Below the pieces are notes generated by a model. That model was not told the origin of the DNA and did no database searches. It saw only the letters and a program-made list of their open reading frames with translations. A stretch of 34,571 nucleotides of DNA from contig JAEHGL010000013.1 in NCBI GenBank assembly GCA_019248485.1, positions 1 to 34,571 on the forward strand, written 5' to 3'. Shown here piece by piece: positions 8,601 to 17,024 of this stretch (position 1 is its first letter; every line of letters starts with the position of its first letter). The DNA comes from Candidatus Komeilibacteria bacterium S5_K13 (GTDB taxonomy: Bacteria > Patescibacteriota > Patescibacteriia > UBA1558 > S5-K13). The position numbers were made by a program, and so were the translations under genes.

Positions 8601-9633
8601 AACTGGACAAAATTCTTATGCAACTTATTGGACTGGCACAAATACTCTTGGATCAGAACAATATTTGAATGTTTCTCGTGGTGGAACTGGATCAGGAACA
8701 TTTACTGCCGGTGGAATATTATTTGGAAATGGAACGAGCGCAATATCTGCATCGGCAGTTCTTACAAATGGGCAGCTTTTAATAGGTGATGGTAGTGGTG
8801 CCCCAACGTTAGGAACCTTAACCGCAGGATCTGGAGTGACTATTACAAATGCAGCTGGATCTATTACAGTTGCTCATACTGATCCGGGGACCAATACTAG
8901 CGTAGATAATTCAAATGGTAGCGTCATTCAAGATGTCACACTCGATACACTAAATCATGTTACGGGCATCACATCTTATGACTTAGATAGTAGATATTTT
9001 ACAGAAACAGAATCAGATGCAAGATTTTTAAAATTATCAGGAGGAACTATTACGGGTAGTTTAATAGTTAATAATGATTTGACAGTAGGTTTAGGCACGT
9101 TATTTGCTGGGAATACCAATAAGACGATTGGAATAGGAACTACAGACTCAGATGCGCTTATAAAAATTCAGGTTTATGATGCAACAAACGGACCAATCAT
9201 AAGGTTAAAATCTGGAAGAAGTGATACTTACAAAGGAATAAGTATATTTGATAGCTCTGCTACTACTGAAAGATGGTTTGTCGGTGCGTCATCAGCACAA
9301 TTTGTTATAAGAAGAGGTGGTAGCACGAATGCTTTAAAGGTGGATACAAGTAGTAATATTGAAATGAGCAATGCTTTAAATGTGAAAGGTGCTATATCAT
9401 CAGACACCTTGAAAGAAGATCAATCAGATGATTCTGAAGGCAGATGTTTGTATGCGAATAGTGAGGGTGTTATAAAGGCGAAAACAACTGATTGTGGTGC
9501 GGGTGGAGGAGGAACAATTTCGGGATCTGGTACGATAAATACACTTCCAATGTGGATAAATGATGGCACTGTGTTGGGAGACTCTCCTATAAGCGTTGAT
9601 GAGTATGGTAATGTAATAGTTTCTTTACCATAG
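5689..9633 (+). CDS. Giant repeat-built secreted fibre-like protein, 1314 aa
   Basis: A signal peptide (about residues 1-27, ending AIAA) is followed by a region with 12 cysteines (residues ~31-115). Five copies of a module then follow, with the pattern HIYN..SGPII.L.G ... Y.G.RI ... EKWF.G ... VIRR, starting near nt 6175, 6890, 7561, 8218 and 9163. Between copies are Gly/Thr-rich linkers. Near nt 8990-9060 the sequence SRYFTETESDARFLKLSGG is strikingly like phage tail-fibre repeats. No C-terminal anchor or cysteine-rich tip is present. The DNA contains a 60-bp near-identical repeat. It probably forms a long extracellular fibre; a role in adhesion is inference from architecture and from the pilus genes downstream. 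Confidence 0.75.
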   Translation: MKHKLFLPIFSTLFLFVLVSGSVAIAASGSCPTDGGASSGVVCSDSTYKYYCLSACRSTATAPQCPSWSGLPCSDGTSGGCIAHCASADACGFCASCEAGYELIGSYLTNPITKQCRPFGTVLKLGTDSIGPNNFILQSAGNAFNLLSTGEIGIGTEEPSNELHIYNEVSGPIINLQGKETNYRGLRIATSITDNSEKWFVGVNDENKQQFVIRTNDIDALMINPNNQTITASSLAGSGTVCLQANNDGLISKYGGPCGGTGGSLTGGTTNYIPIWNSASTMGTSTIYQGLNGNVVIGGTTSSSYKLYVAGSQYVSGSVVANVDGVFLGGDIYDTTDNLMISAEDNLYLNMDYNGNDDNTRSIVFSKNAGINSTPTSDNELMRITESGRVGVGTTNPQNELHIYNSSSGPIVNLEGDFSSQYQGIRIGDKDNSNMEKWFMGSNNTGGNYVIRRKSSAGVSTNDLFIDYATGNITLATTTVSGSLNIRPLCDGTSNALRTDSSGNVICGTITATGGTGGNVASGTISGQTLMWNGSSWLANSNLFNNGTVIGLGSKATVTISTGNIATAGTITSGLINGQTISSSANLTGTLAVSKALTIDTNTFVVNDSNDTIGMGTTNSDPLINVQIHDAVNGPVIRLQNTNLSNTYKGISIYDSASTNEKWFMGSNNSTDFVVRRGGTTDDLKIDTNGKIIVNSLIGNGDRCLYANASGQITATTTACNTGGGSSGGTLPTGINGQTLRYNGTVLEANSNLFNNGTVIGLGSKATVTIDSGAMAVATIDTGFGPKEVNSIAGYYGNQSLRTTDTVTFGTTTITQNLTVNNGTLFVNSSNKYVGLGTLTPGYKLHLYHESEGPIISLEGDFGSKYQGIRIGDKDDSNREKWFAGSSDNRDSNGDYVIRRDGDTDDLKIDYASGAITASGAITAPTATLTQGLKINTLTGCTADNNVLRTNSSGNVICGTVTGGTGGTITGTGQNSYATYWTGTNTLGSEQYLNVSRGGTGSGTFTAGGILFGNGTSAISASAVLTNGQLLIGDGSGAPTLGTLTAGSGVTITNAAGSITVAHTDPGTNTSVDNSNGSVIQDVTLDTLNHVTGITSYDLDSRYFTETESDARFLKLSGGTITGSLIVNNDLTVGLGTLFAGNTNKTIGIGTTDSDALIKIQVYDATNGPIIRLKSGRSDTYKGISIFDSSATTERWFVGASSAQFVIRRGGSTNALKVDTSSNIEMSNALNVKGAISSDTLKEDQSDDSEGRCLYANSEGVIKAKTTDCGAGGGGTISGSGTINTLPMWINDGTVLGDSPISVDEYGNVIVSLP
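7309..7368 (+). repeat. 60-bp direct repeat, copy 1
   Basis: It encodes the peptide SNLFNNGTVIGLGSKATVTI. It matches 7939-7998 with a single base difference (A to T at 7335/7965). The copies are exactly 630 bp (210 codons) apart, so recombination between them would remove or add a full repeat in frame. Confidence 0.9.
7939..7998 (+). repeat. 60-bp direct repeat, copy 2
   Basis: Second copy of the element at 7309-7368, with one mismatch and the same reading frame within the 1314-aa fibre-like protein. Confidence 0.9.
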
Positions 9634-9637
9634 TTTA

Positions 9638-11518
9638 ATGAATTATAGTTTTAATAATATTTTTATGAATAAGATTTCTAAAAATAAAAATATAGTTATC
9701 ATTTTAATTATTTTTATAATATTTATTTTTGTTTTTTCCATATATTATATTTTTAATAAACGCATTAGCGTTTCGGCTCAAGAAAGTGAAGATTCTAAAT
9801 GTTTTATTATTCATTTTGGAGGTCGTAATCCATATGGCGAAGATGAATATGGAACATATTATGATTTTAAAATATGTACCAATGGATTTTATGTTGATAC
9901 TGATTACTCATATGCAACTTTTCACGGAGACCATTTTTGGTACAGTGGAAAGTTTTCTTTGGGGACTATCAGAAATATGGCGGCTATAAGCAATTTGGAT
10001 TTAAGAACTCTTAGCAATTTTTTAATACGCTCTAGTGCTGACAACAGGATTGTTGCTTTTTTAAAAGCCCCAAATGATTTTTATGTTTCTGGTCTTCAGT
10101 CATTTATTAATGCACCAGAAGAACTAGGAAATTCATTTAAAGTGAATATATCTTCGAAAACAATGTTATATATAGACAATCAAGGAATTTTACATTATAA
10201 ATTAGGCCTATTTAATGAAAATAAGCCGCTCCAAGGAGCAACCAGTATATCAGCAGGAGATGATTATACATGTGCAATATCTAATAATAATCTTTATTGT
10301 TGGGGATTAGATTCGGTCAGAATGTTTAATTACTATGGGCCATTCTATATAGCTAGTGGTAAAATAGGATTTTCAGGAGAGACAAGACCAAGTATTATAG
10401 GTGATTGTGTTGATTGCTTTGCTTCTACTACCATAGGTATGGGTGTTTATAGTGCATATAAGGTTGCTTTGCCAGGCAGCGTTCAAAATGTTTCTTTGGG
10501 CAGATATCATACATGTGCAATATCTAGTAATAATCTTTATTGTTGGGGTTTAAATTCTTCTAATAGCGGAAGTGTTTTTTATGCAATGAAACAAAGAGAG
10601 TGTTCTCTCGGGTTTAATCCAATTACCCCTTCTACAACGCCATTGTCAAATATATTAAATCCATCACGGATTTCTTCAGGAGATTCTTATTCTATAGCCG
10701 TTAGTAATAATAATATTTTGAAGCGTTGGGGTGGAAAAAATGTTCAAATTGGACAAGAATATGGAACCTTTCTTTCAATTTATGCAGATTTTTGTGGTCC
10801 TTCTAATACGCCAAATTCTATAAATAGTGCTTTTGCGATTACAGATATAGCCAGTGGTAAATCAAGCGCATCTGTTGATGGATGTTATGTCGCAAATAGT
10901 AGATTATATTGTTGGAATAATGCGAATTTGACTCCAATAATGATTAATTCTGGCCCCTTATCTAATGGTATATCTAGAGTTGTTTTTGGAGAAAGTCATG
11001 CCTGTGCTATTGCGTCGGGTAGTGTTTATTGTTGGGGCGCCAATAATAATTACCAATTAGCAAGCTCAACTATTTCAGATGCAAGTATTAGTTCCCCAGT
11101 TTTAATCAATTTGGGCACGGGTGTTTCTGTGGTTGATATTAGTGCGGGGGATAATCACACATGTGTTGTTTTAAGTAATGGACTTGTAAAGTGTTGGGGT
11201 AAAAATTGGTATGGTGAAATAGGCGCACCTGGTGAAGAGTATGCAGCAGATGCAACATCTTCGGTAATAACAGTTCCGCTTATAACTAATGCAACAAAAG
11301 TTGCTGCGGGCAAGAGACACACTTGCGCTATTATTAGTTCAGATACCATTAATTATGAGACCGTGAGTAATGTAGTAAAGTGTTGGGGTGCTGAGGAACC
11401 CGCCATTAGAGGCAATGGAATAAATTGTGTAACCGGTACTTTTAATAATTGGAATTATAATAATAAACATCCAGAACCATCATATGTTACTATACCAACT
11501 TTTTATACGCTGCCGTGA
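9638..11518 (+). CDS. Membrane-anchored RCC1-repeat (beta-propeller) protein, 626 aa
   Basis: A single N-terminal membrane segment (about residues 20-40) anchors the protein, with the rest outside. Residues ~200-590 hold seven RCC1-like repeats of the form I.AGD.HTCAIS...LYCWG, starting near nt 10246, 10489, 10666, 10846, 10972, 11137 and 11302. Seven repeats fit a closed seven-bladed propeller. Five carry a paired Cys (TCA ... CWG) that could form one disulfide per blade; repeats three and four are degenerate. The first ~200 residues are unrecognised. The start lies four bases after the previous stop; an alternative ATG at 9665 would also keep the anchor. An AT-only hairpin with a short T-run follows at 11538-11558. 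It may be a protein-binding surface module. Confidence 0.75.
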   Translation: MNYSFNNIFMNKISKNKNIVIILIIFIIFIFVFSIYYIFNKRISVSAQESEDSKCFIIHFGGRNPYGEDEYGTYYDFKICTNGFYVDTDYSYATFHGDHFWYSGKFSLGTIRNMAAISNLDLRTLSNFLIRSSADNRIVAFLKAPNDFYVSGLQSFINAPEELGNSFKVNISSKTMLYIDNQGILHYKLGLFNENKPLQGATSISAGDDYTCAISNNNLYCWGLDSVRMFNYYGPFYIASGKIGFSGETRPSIIGDCVDCFASTTIGMGVYSAYKVALPGSVQNVSLGRYHTCAISSNNLYCWGLNSSNSGSVFYAMKQRECSLGFNPITPSTTPLSNILNPSRISSGDSYSIAVSNNNILKRWGGKNVQIGQEYGTFLSIYADFCGPSNTPNSINSAFAITDIASGKSSASVDGCYVANSRLYCWNNANLTPIMINSGPLSNGISRVVFGESHACAIASGSVYCWGANNNYQLASSTISDASISSPVLINLGTGVSVVDISAGDNHTCVVLSNGLVKCWGKNWYGEIGAPGEEYAADATSSVITVPLITNATKVAAGKRHTCAIISSDTINYETVSNVVKCWGAEEPAIRGNGINCVTGTFNNWNYNNKHPEPSYVTIPTFYTLP

Positions 11519-11584
11519 TAGAATTGTTAGAATTTTTAATATTTTATAAATATTTTTTATAGTTGATATAAAAAATCAAAGCTA

Positions 11585-14500
11585 ATGCTAAAAGTTTTTG
11601 TAAATAAAAATAATAGAATTCTATTTTTCGCAATTATAATAATTGTTGTTTTTTCTTTTGCAATAAATACAAAGTTTATAAGCAAAATATTGTTTGCAGA
11701 AGAGGAAGAAACAGAAAATCCAGTAGGATGGGCTTGGAATAATATTTTTGGCTGGCACAGTGGAAATTGCAATGGAAATTATTATGGTGAGTATAAAGAT
11801 TTTTGTGGTATTAGCGTGCCTACTATTTTAGATGTTAATTTTGATAGTCAAGATTTTGATTTTGTAAATAATAAAGTAAAAGACAATTCCACGCCAGAAA
11901 GCTCTGTAACTGGATCATTATATGGTATAACTTCGGGAAACATTAGAAATAGAACGGGAAATTCCAATTTCAACCAGTCTCTTTATTTTGACGGAACGAG
12001 TTCTTATATAAATTTTGGAACAAATAATCGGTTTAAGATTTCTGATAACAATTCTTTTACTATAAGTGTTTGGTTTAAACTCGATCCTGTTTCAGTAGAT
12101 GATTATAGTATGATATTTTCAAACGGAAATAGTCAAAATGGACAATACCAGTGTTATATTCATGATAGAAAAATTATATGTAGTATTTCTGGTAATTCTA
12201 TTACGGGTCTTATGCCAATAGAATTTAATAAATGGTATAATTTAACAATTACATATTTAAAGGATATAGATACATTAAATGCGTATTTGGGTAATTATTC
12301 TATAGATGGTTTTACAATAGATAGTGGTTATAGCCAAGAGGATGTAAATATTAATAATAATGTAAACAATGATTTATTAATAGGAAAAGGAGTAATAAGT
12401 GGGTCAACGAACAGATATTTCAAAGGAGAGATAGATGAGTTTAGATTTTTTGGAAATTCACTGACAGAAGAGCAGGTCGGGCATAATATGCTTAACAATT
12501 CAAATTATTCTATTCAGATAGATAATACGGACGGAAATATTTCTGGTTATATGTGGAATCAGGGTCTTGGCTGGGTTTGTTTGGGCACAACTTGTTCTTC
12601 AGTCAATCTTCCAAGCGGTGGTTTTTCATCAAGTCTCTCAGACACTAAGTTAAATTGGCAAGGTAATATTGGTTTGGGTATATATCCAAACATGATAACT
12701 GGATGGGCAAAGGTGCTTAACTCAGATCCAGTACCAGATCCAAACAAAGGATGGATTTCTTTGCAGGGACCTATTGTTCCGCCAACAGGATCAAGGACAT
12801 ATTCAGAGTGTGCTAGTTGTGTCACAAGAGATAGAGAAGATGGGCTCGTGGGTTATTGGAAGTTTGACGAGGGGTCTGGTGATGTTGTGGTAGATTCATC
12901 TGGATTTGGTAGAGATGGAAGAATAATTAATTTTCAAGAAAACAATTGGGTTTTGAATAATTGTGTTTTGAATAATTGTTTTTTATCGAACAATCGGGAC
13001 AGTTCTGTAAAAATTGATAATATAGAAAAAATAGGTTTTGGAGATTTTTCATTTGAAGTCTGGGTTAAGATGGAGGATTATATGGAAAAAGATGGATATA
13101 TATTAGGATTTCCAGGCGTAAGAGAATCAAATTTTCAAATGTTTTTTAATAAAGACTCTAAATCAGTAGAAATAGATTTTTTGGGTTTAAGAATTACTAG
13201 TGATGAGTCAAAAAAGGTTTTGGACAAAAAATGGCATCAACTCGTTTTTACGGCAGATAGACATGGCGAAGGAAAATTTTATTTAGATGGCACGATGATT
13301 AAAAATATAGATATAAGCCAGTTTTTGGAGGAAGATATCCAAGATTCAAAATTAAATATAGGAGGAATTTCATTAAGTAATATAGAAGCCCTAGAAAAGC
13401 AAAAAGATGAGAAAGGCGATTTGTCGACTACACGATTTGGCAATTGGGGCGGTGAAATAGATGTGCTTCGAATGTATAAAAGAGCTCTTAATCAAAATGA
13501 GGTTGCTTATAATTATAAATATATAGAGAAGAAGAATTGTTCAGCATGTTTTGATACAATAGAAAATACAGATCCTCTTGCGCAAAATATTTGTTATGAA
13601 TGCAATAATTGTTATTTTGATATTGATGCAAATGCCAGCGCTACTGATTTGTCGTCTTCTTTTTATAAGTGTGATACTTGTTATCGATGTAATAGATATG
13701 GACTTGTTTTTGATTCAAATACAGCAAGTATTAAGGGATATGCATGGGGAGGAAATAGTTTTGGGTGGCTTAAATTTGGTCCAAGTCTAGGATCGGGAAT
13801 ATACAGATCTTATGTTTCAGGAAGATATGGTAATATATATAGTAAGGGCAATGTAGGATCTGACTATTCAGTTACTCCTCCACTAGGATTTTATAATTCT
13901 TCTTATATTATTCAAGCAAATGGGCATCTTATTAATTGGTCTAGTGAAAGCTCTGTCACAAATTTATTTCAAGGAAATTCTACTACAACAATTCCAAACT
14001 TTAATCCAGTCAAGCCTTGGCTTAATTATTTTGGAAATCCAAGAGGATATACTGCTCCTGTTTATGATTATCCAAGCGTGGGGAATGATTATGGAAATAT
14101 TTTGGGAAAAATTGATTATGATAAATTAAAACAAATTGCGATATATAATCATAACAATTCATCAATGCCGTGGGATACAAATATGGGGACAGATGTGTGT
14201 TTGGGCGGTGATGTATATTTTAAAGATGGCAATTATACACTAAGTAAAAATATAAAATTTCTTAATGCATCCGGGCAATGTGTAGATGCGTCAGGATTGA
14301 TAATGATTGAAGGGGATTTGACAATCAATAATAATATTTCATATGATCAAGCCTCTATAAGTGGTAGTTATAAATCTCTTGCATCAGTAGCGTGGATAAT
14401 AAAAGGAGATTTAATTATTAATCCAAATGTTACTAATCTAGCGGGAACGTTTATTGTTTTAGGTAAAGATGACATAGAATGTGGCAATGATTTATCAGAT

Positions 14501-14728
14501 CCCAAGAAAAAATGTGGCACTATATATACTGGAGAGAGTAGTCTGCAGTTAAAAATTTTAGGACAAATAATAGCAAAAAACTTTTTATTTCAAAGAACTT
14601 ATAAAGATATTTTAAAAAGTCCAGCAGAGCTTATTATATATGATGGAAGAAATATTATTAACCCCCCAATAGGCCTTGGAGATGTTGTAAAAGCTCTTCC
14701 AAGATGGGATCAGATAGCACCGTATTAG
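11585..14728 (+). CDS. Large surface protein with two LamG-like domains, 1047 aa
   Basis: An N-terminal membrane/signal segment (about residues 12-38) is followed by two concanavalin A/LamG-like domains, at about 82-305 (LYFDGTSSYINFG ... ISVWFKL ... GEIDEFRFF) and about 418-645 (VGYWKFDEGSGD ... FEVWVKM ... GEIDVLRMY). Short tryptophan-rich repeats of the type SGYMWNQGLGWVCLG occur near the start, between the domains and near residue 715. A cluster of CxxC-type pairs (about 650-700) follows the second LamG. The C-terminal ~190 residues (GDVYFKDGNYTL ... ALPRWDQIAPY) form another beta-rich domain. LamG folds usually bind carbohydrate or protein ligands. It is the last of the four surface genes, just ahead of pilM. 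Confidence 0.75.
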   Translation: MLKVFVNKNNRILFFAIIIIVVFSFAINTKFISKILFAEEEETENPVGWAWNNIFGWHSGNCNGNYYGEYKDFCGISVPTILDVNFDSQDFDFVNNKVKDNSTPESSVTGSLYGITSGNIRNRTGNSNFNQSLYFDGTSSYINFGTNNRFKISDNNSFTISVWFKLDPVSVDDYSMIFSNGNSQNGQYQCYIHDRKIICSISGNSITGLMPIEFNKWYNLTITYLKDIDTLNAYLGNYSIDGFTIDSGYSQEDVNINNNVNNDLLIGKGVISGSTNRYFKGEIDEFRFFGNSLTEEQVGHNMLNNSNYSIQIDNTDGNISGYMWNQGLGWVCLGTTCSSVNLPSGGFSSSLSDTKLNWQGNIGLGIYPNMITGWAKVLNSDPVPDPNKGWISLQGPIVPPTGSRTYSECASCVTRDREDGLVGYWKFDEGSGDVVVDSSGFGRDGRIINFQENNWVLNNCVLNNCFLSNNRDSSVKIDNIEKIGFGDFSFEVWVKMEDYMEKDGYILGFPGVRESNFQMFFNKDSKSVEIDFLGLRITSDESKKVLDKKWHQLVFTADRHGEGKFYLDGTMIKNIDISQFLEEDIQDSKLNIGGISLSNIEALEKQKDEKGDLSTTRFGNWGGEIDVLRMYKRALNQNEVAYNYKYIEKKNCSACFDTIENTDPLAQNICYECNNCYFDIDANASATDLSSSFYKCDTCYRCNRYGLVFDSNTASIKGYAWGGNSFGWLKFGPSLGSGIYRSYVSGRYGNIYSKGNVGSDYSVTPPLGFYNSSYIIQANGHLINWSSESSVTNLFQGNSTTTIPNFNPVKPWLNYFGNPRGYTAPVYDYPSVGNDYGNILGKIDYDKLKQIAIYNHNNSSMPWDTNMGTDVCLGGDVYFKDGNYTLSKNIKFLNASGQCVDASGLIMIEGDLTINNNISYDQASISGSYKSLASVAWIIKGDLIINPNVTNLAGTFIVLGKDDIECGNDLSDPKKKCGTIYTGESSLQLKILGQIIAKNFLFQRTYKDILKSPAELIIYDGRNIINPPIGLGDVVKALPRWDQIAPY

Positions 14729-14734
14729 AATGAT

Positions 14735-14804
14735 GAATTTCGAATGTTGAATGATGAATGATCAATTTCGAATATAGAATTTCGAATGTTGAATGATGAA
14801 TGAT
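14735..14804 (+). repeat. 28-bp perfect direct repeat between surface genes and pilM
   Basis: The unit starting GAATTTCGAATGTTG occurs at 14735-14762 and again at 14777-14804 with no mismatch, separated by 14 bases that themselves contain AATTTCGAAT. The following stretch (14820-14843) carries ATTCAAAATTCATTATTC, roughly the complement of the same words, so a stem could form. I see no gene here. Confidence 0.85.
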
Positions 14805-14857
14805 GAATAATTTAAAGTTTATTCAAAATTCATTATTCAAAATTAAATAATTAGCAC

Positions 14858-15955
14858 ATGGGTTTATTTAAAGAAAAAAAACAAGATTTTTTGGGTGTTG
14901 ATATAGGAACGTCTGGTATTAAGATTGTTCAGCTTGCAAATGATAATGGAAAAGCAAGGCTTGTTACTTATGGAATGATAGAAATGAATTCAGACCTTAT
15001 AAGAAATAAGACTCCCCAATTATCAAGAGCAGTTGGAATTTCTATGAAAAAATTACTTGAGAGATCGCATGTTTCTACAAAACTTGCTTCAGCAGCACTT
15101 CCAACATTTTCCGTATTTAGCTCTGTCATTAGTTTGCCAAAGATGGGTAAGCTTGATATGGATTCAGCTGTAAAATGGGAGGCAAAGAAGTTTATCCCAC
15201 TTCCAATAGAAGACATGATATTAGATTGGGAATTAATGGCAAAGCCTAAACAAGTAAAAAATTTATCATCTGAAAAATCAGTAAATGAAAAAAGATTTAT
15301 TGAATCTCAGTCAACATTTGATAGGGTATTTCTTACGGCCGCACCAAAAAGCGTTGTGAATATTTATACTGAGCTTTTTAAGAATCTTAATATTGATTTG
15401 TATAGTCTTGAAATAGAATCTTTTGCAACTGCCCGTGCGCTTATTGACGATAAACTCACAACAACTATGATAGTCGATATTGGATCTATTACAACGGATG
15501 TTTGTGTTGTTGAAAATGGTTTTCCAATATTAAACAGAAGTATCGAAATAGGTGGAAATGTAATGACAAAGGGAATCGCAGCAAGCATGAACGTAAGCGA
15601 AGAAAGGGCAGAACAGTTTAAAAGAGATTTTGGGCTTGTGTCTTTGGGAGAAAATGGAAATAATATTCCAAAGACAATAGAAGAAACCATTAATCCAATG
15701 GTTAATGAAATCAAGTATGTATTTGATTTATATAAACGTCAAGGAAATGGTGTGGTAGAAAAAGTAATATTATCTGGTGGATCTGCTTATTTGCCAAATC
15801 TCGTTAATTATCTTAGGGATGTTTTAAATGTCCCTGTATATATAGGAGACGCATGGCACAAAGTAATGTATCCAAAAGAATTAAAAACGGTGCTCGATGA
15901 AATAGGTCCTAGATTTTCTGTTGCAATAGGACTTGCGATGAAAAATATAGTATAA
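14858..15955 (+). CDS. pilM: Type IV pilus assembly protein PilM
   Basis: PilM is an actin-like (FtsA-fold) cytoplasmic ATPase that recruits PilN to link the motor side of the pilus machine with the inner-membrane subcomplex. The actin-fold phosphate loops are visible: FLGVDIGTSGIKIVQL (residues 11-26) and VDIGSITTDVCVV (about 206-218). The adenosine motif LSGGSAYLPNL lies near 304. At 365 aa it is a normal size. It is first in the canonical order pilM-pilN-pilO. The start has no Shine-Dalgarno and follows a 28-bp repeat, so it may be transcribed from an unrecognised promoter within 14729-14857 or from the surface genes. Confidence 0.92.
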   Translation: MGLFKEKKQDFLGVDIGTSGIKIVQLANDNGKARLVTYGMIEMNSDLIRNKTPQLSRAVGISMKKLLERSHVSTKLASAALPTFSVFSSVISLPKMGKLDMDSAVKWEAKKFIPLPIEDMILDWELMAKPKQVKNLSSEKSVNEKRFIESQSTFDRVFLTAAPKSVVNIYTELFKNLNIDLYSLEIESFATARALIDDKLTTTMIVDIGSITTDVCVVENGFPILNRSIEIGGNVMTKGIAASMNVSEERAEQFKRDFGLVSLGENGNNIPKTIEETINPMVNEIKYVFDLYKRQGNGVVEKVILSGGSAYLPNLVNYLRDVLNVPVYIGDAWHKVMYPKELKTVLDEIGPRFSVAIGLAMKNIV

Positions 15956-15960
15956 TTATA

Positions 15961-16066
15961 TTAGCTGTCAGTTTTTAGCTGTCAGCTTTCGGGAGGAGAT
16001 GTTTGTTTTATTATTTTATTACAGCTGATTTATCCCGCCTTGGCGGGACAAGCTGAAGGCTAAAAA
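15961..16066. repeat. TTAGCTGTCAG repeat with inverted arm, pilM-pilN gap
   Basis: TTAGCTGTCAG is present at 15961-15971 and 15975-15985. The arm at 15972-15987 is an inverted match (2 mismatches in 16) of AGCTGAAGGCTAAAAA at 16051-16066. Inside the loop is the palindrome TCCCGCC-TT-GGCGGGA (16033-16048). It fills most of the 116-bp gap between the two genes. Confidence 0.75.
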
Positions 16067-16071
16067 TCAAA

Positions 16072-17013
16072 ATGGGTGACATAAATTTATTACCAGAAGA
16101 TTTAAGGGGTAAGGAAGATAAAATTCTACAAGATAGAGATGTTTTTTCTTCTGATAAAATAGAATATACGCAAGCAGAAAAATTACAAAAAGACGATATT
16201 ATATTAAATAATCAGAAAACAAGTCAGTTTTTTAATAATAATAAATCGCAAGTTAACACAAAAACAGATTCCGTTTTAACTCAAGAACAAAAACACAATC
16301 AATCAGTTATAGAAAAAAAGATTATTATGAATGAAAATATAGTTGATAAAAAAACAAAAGCAACAAGCAAAACAGGGTCCAAGACTAGCCTCGCTAGTAT
16401 TCTTAATAAGATAGAACTTGCCCTTAAACCAAAACAAGACAAAAAGAAAAAAGATGGAATTAATCTTATTCAAGATGATTTAAGAGTTCCTTCTGGAAGA
16501 GCCTTGTTTTTTATATTTTTGTATCCATTTCTTATATCTTTAGGAATAGTTCTTGGAATATATTTTGCTTTGAAGGTGTATGATTTGCAGATACAAAAAA
16601 ATATACAGAATTTAGATAAACAAGCTACAGAAACTATAAGTAGCGCGGGTAATTATAACGGGTTAATAACAGAATTAGAAGACTGGCAAACCAAAACAAG
16701 ACGGATAAAAGAGCTTTTAACAAAACACATTTATTGGACAGAATTTTTTAGTAAACTAGAAGACAATACCTTGGAAAATGTAAGATTTAGTAGCTTTTCG
16801 GGTAATATTCAAGGAAATTTAACATTTTTGGCATCAGCCCCAAACTATGAAACAGTGGTTCGACAATGGATGCACTTAAAAAGAGCTGATAAATTTGTCA
16901 AAAATGTAATAATAAGCGGAGCAACACTTTCGACTAACAAAGATAATGCAAGTGGAGTCTCTTTTTCGGTAACATTAGATTTGGTCGACAATATTTTTTA
17001 TAAAACAGAATAA
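16072..17013 (+). CDS. pilN: PilN-like pilus assembly protein with duplicated PilM-binding motif
   Basis: PilN is a bitopic inner-membrane protein whose short cytoplasmic tail binds PilM and whose periplasmic part pairs with PilO. The tail motif is present twice: INLLPEDLR at residues 4-12 and INLIQDDLR at 130-138, just before the single membrane segment (about 145-167). Between them lies a ~115-residue polar, lysine- and glutamine-rich, probably disordered region. Typical PilN is about 180-220 aa; this one is 313 because of that extension. The periplasmic part (168-313) has the usual coiled stretch and an alpha/beta ferredoxin-like domain. It sits between pilM and pilO, which supports the call. 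Confidence 0.85.
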   Translation: MGDINLLPEDLRGKEDKILQDRDVFSSDKIEYTQAEKLQKDDIILNNQKTSQFFNNNKSQVNTKTDSVLTQEQKHNQSVIEKKIIMNENIVDKKTKATSKTGSKTSLASILNKIELALKPKQDKKKKDGINLIQDDLRVPSGRALFFIFLYPFLISLGIVLGIYFALKVYDLQIQKNIQNLDKQATETISSAGNYNGLITELEDWQTKTRRIKELLTKHIYWTEFFSKLEDNTLENVRFSSFSGNIQGNLTFLASAPNYETVVRQWMHLKRADKFVKNVIISGATLSTNKDNASGVSFSVTLDLVDNIFYKTE

Positions 17014-17024
17014 ACAATTTCAAA

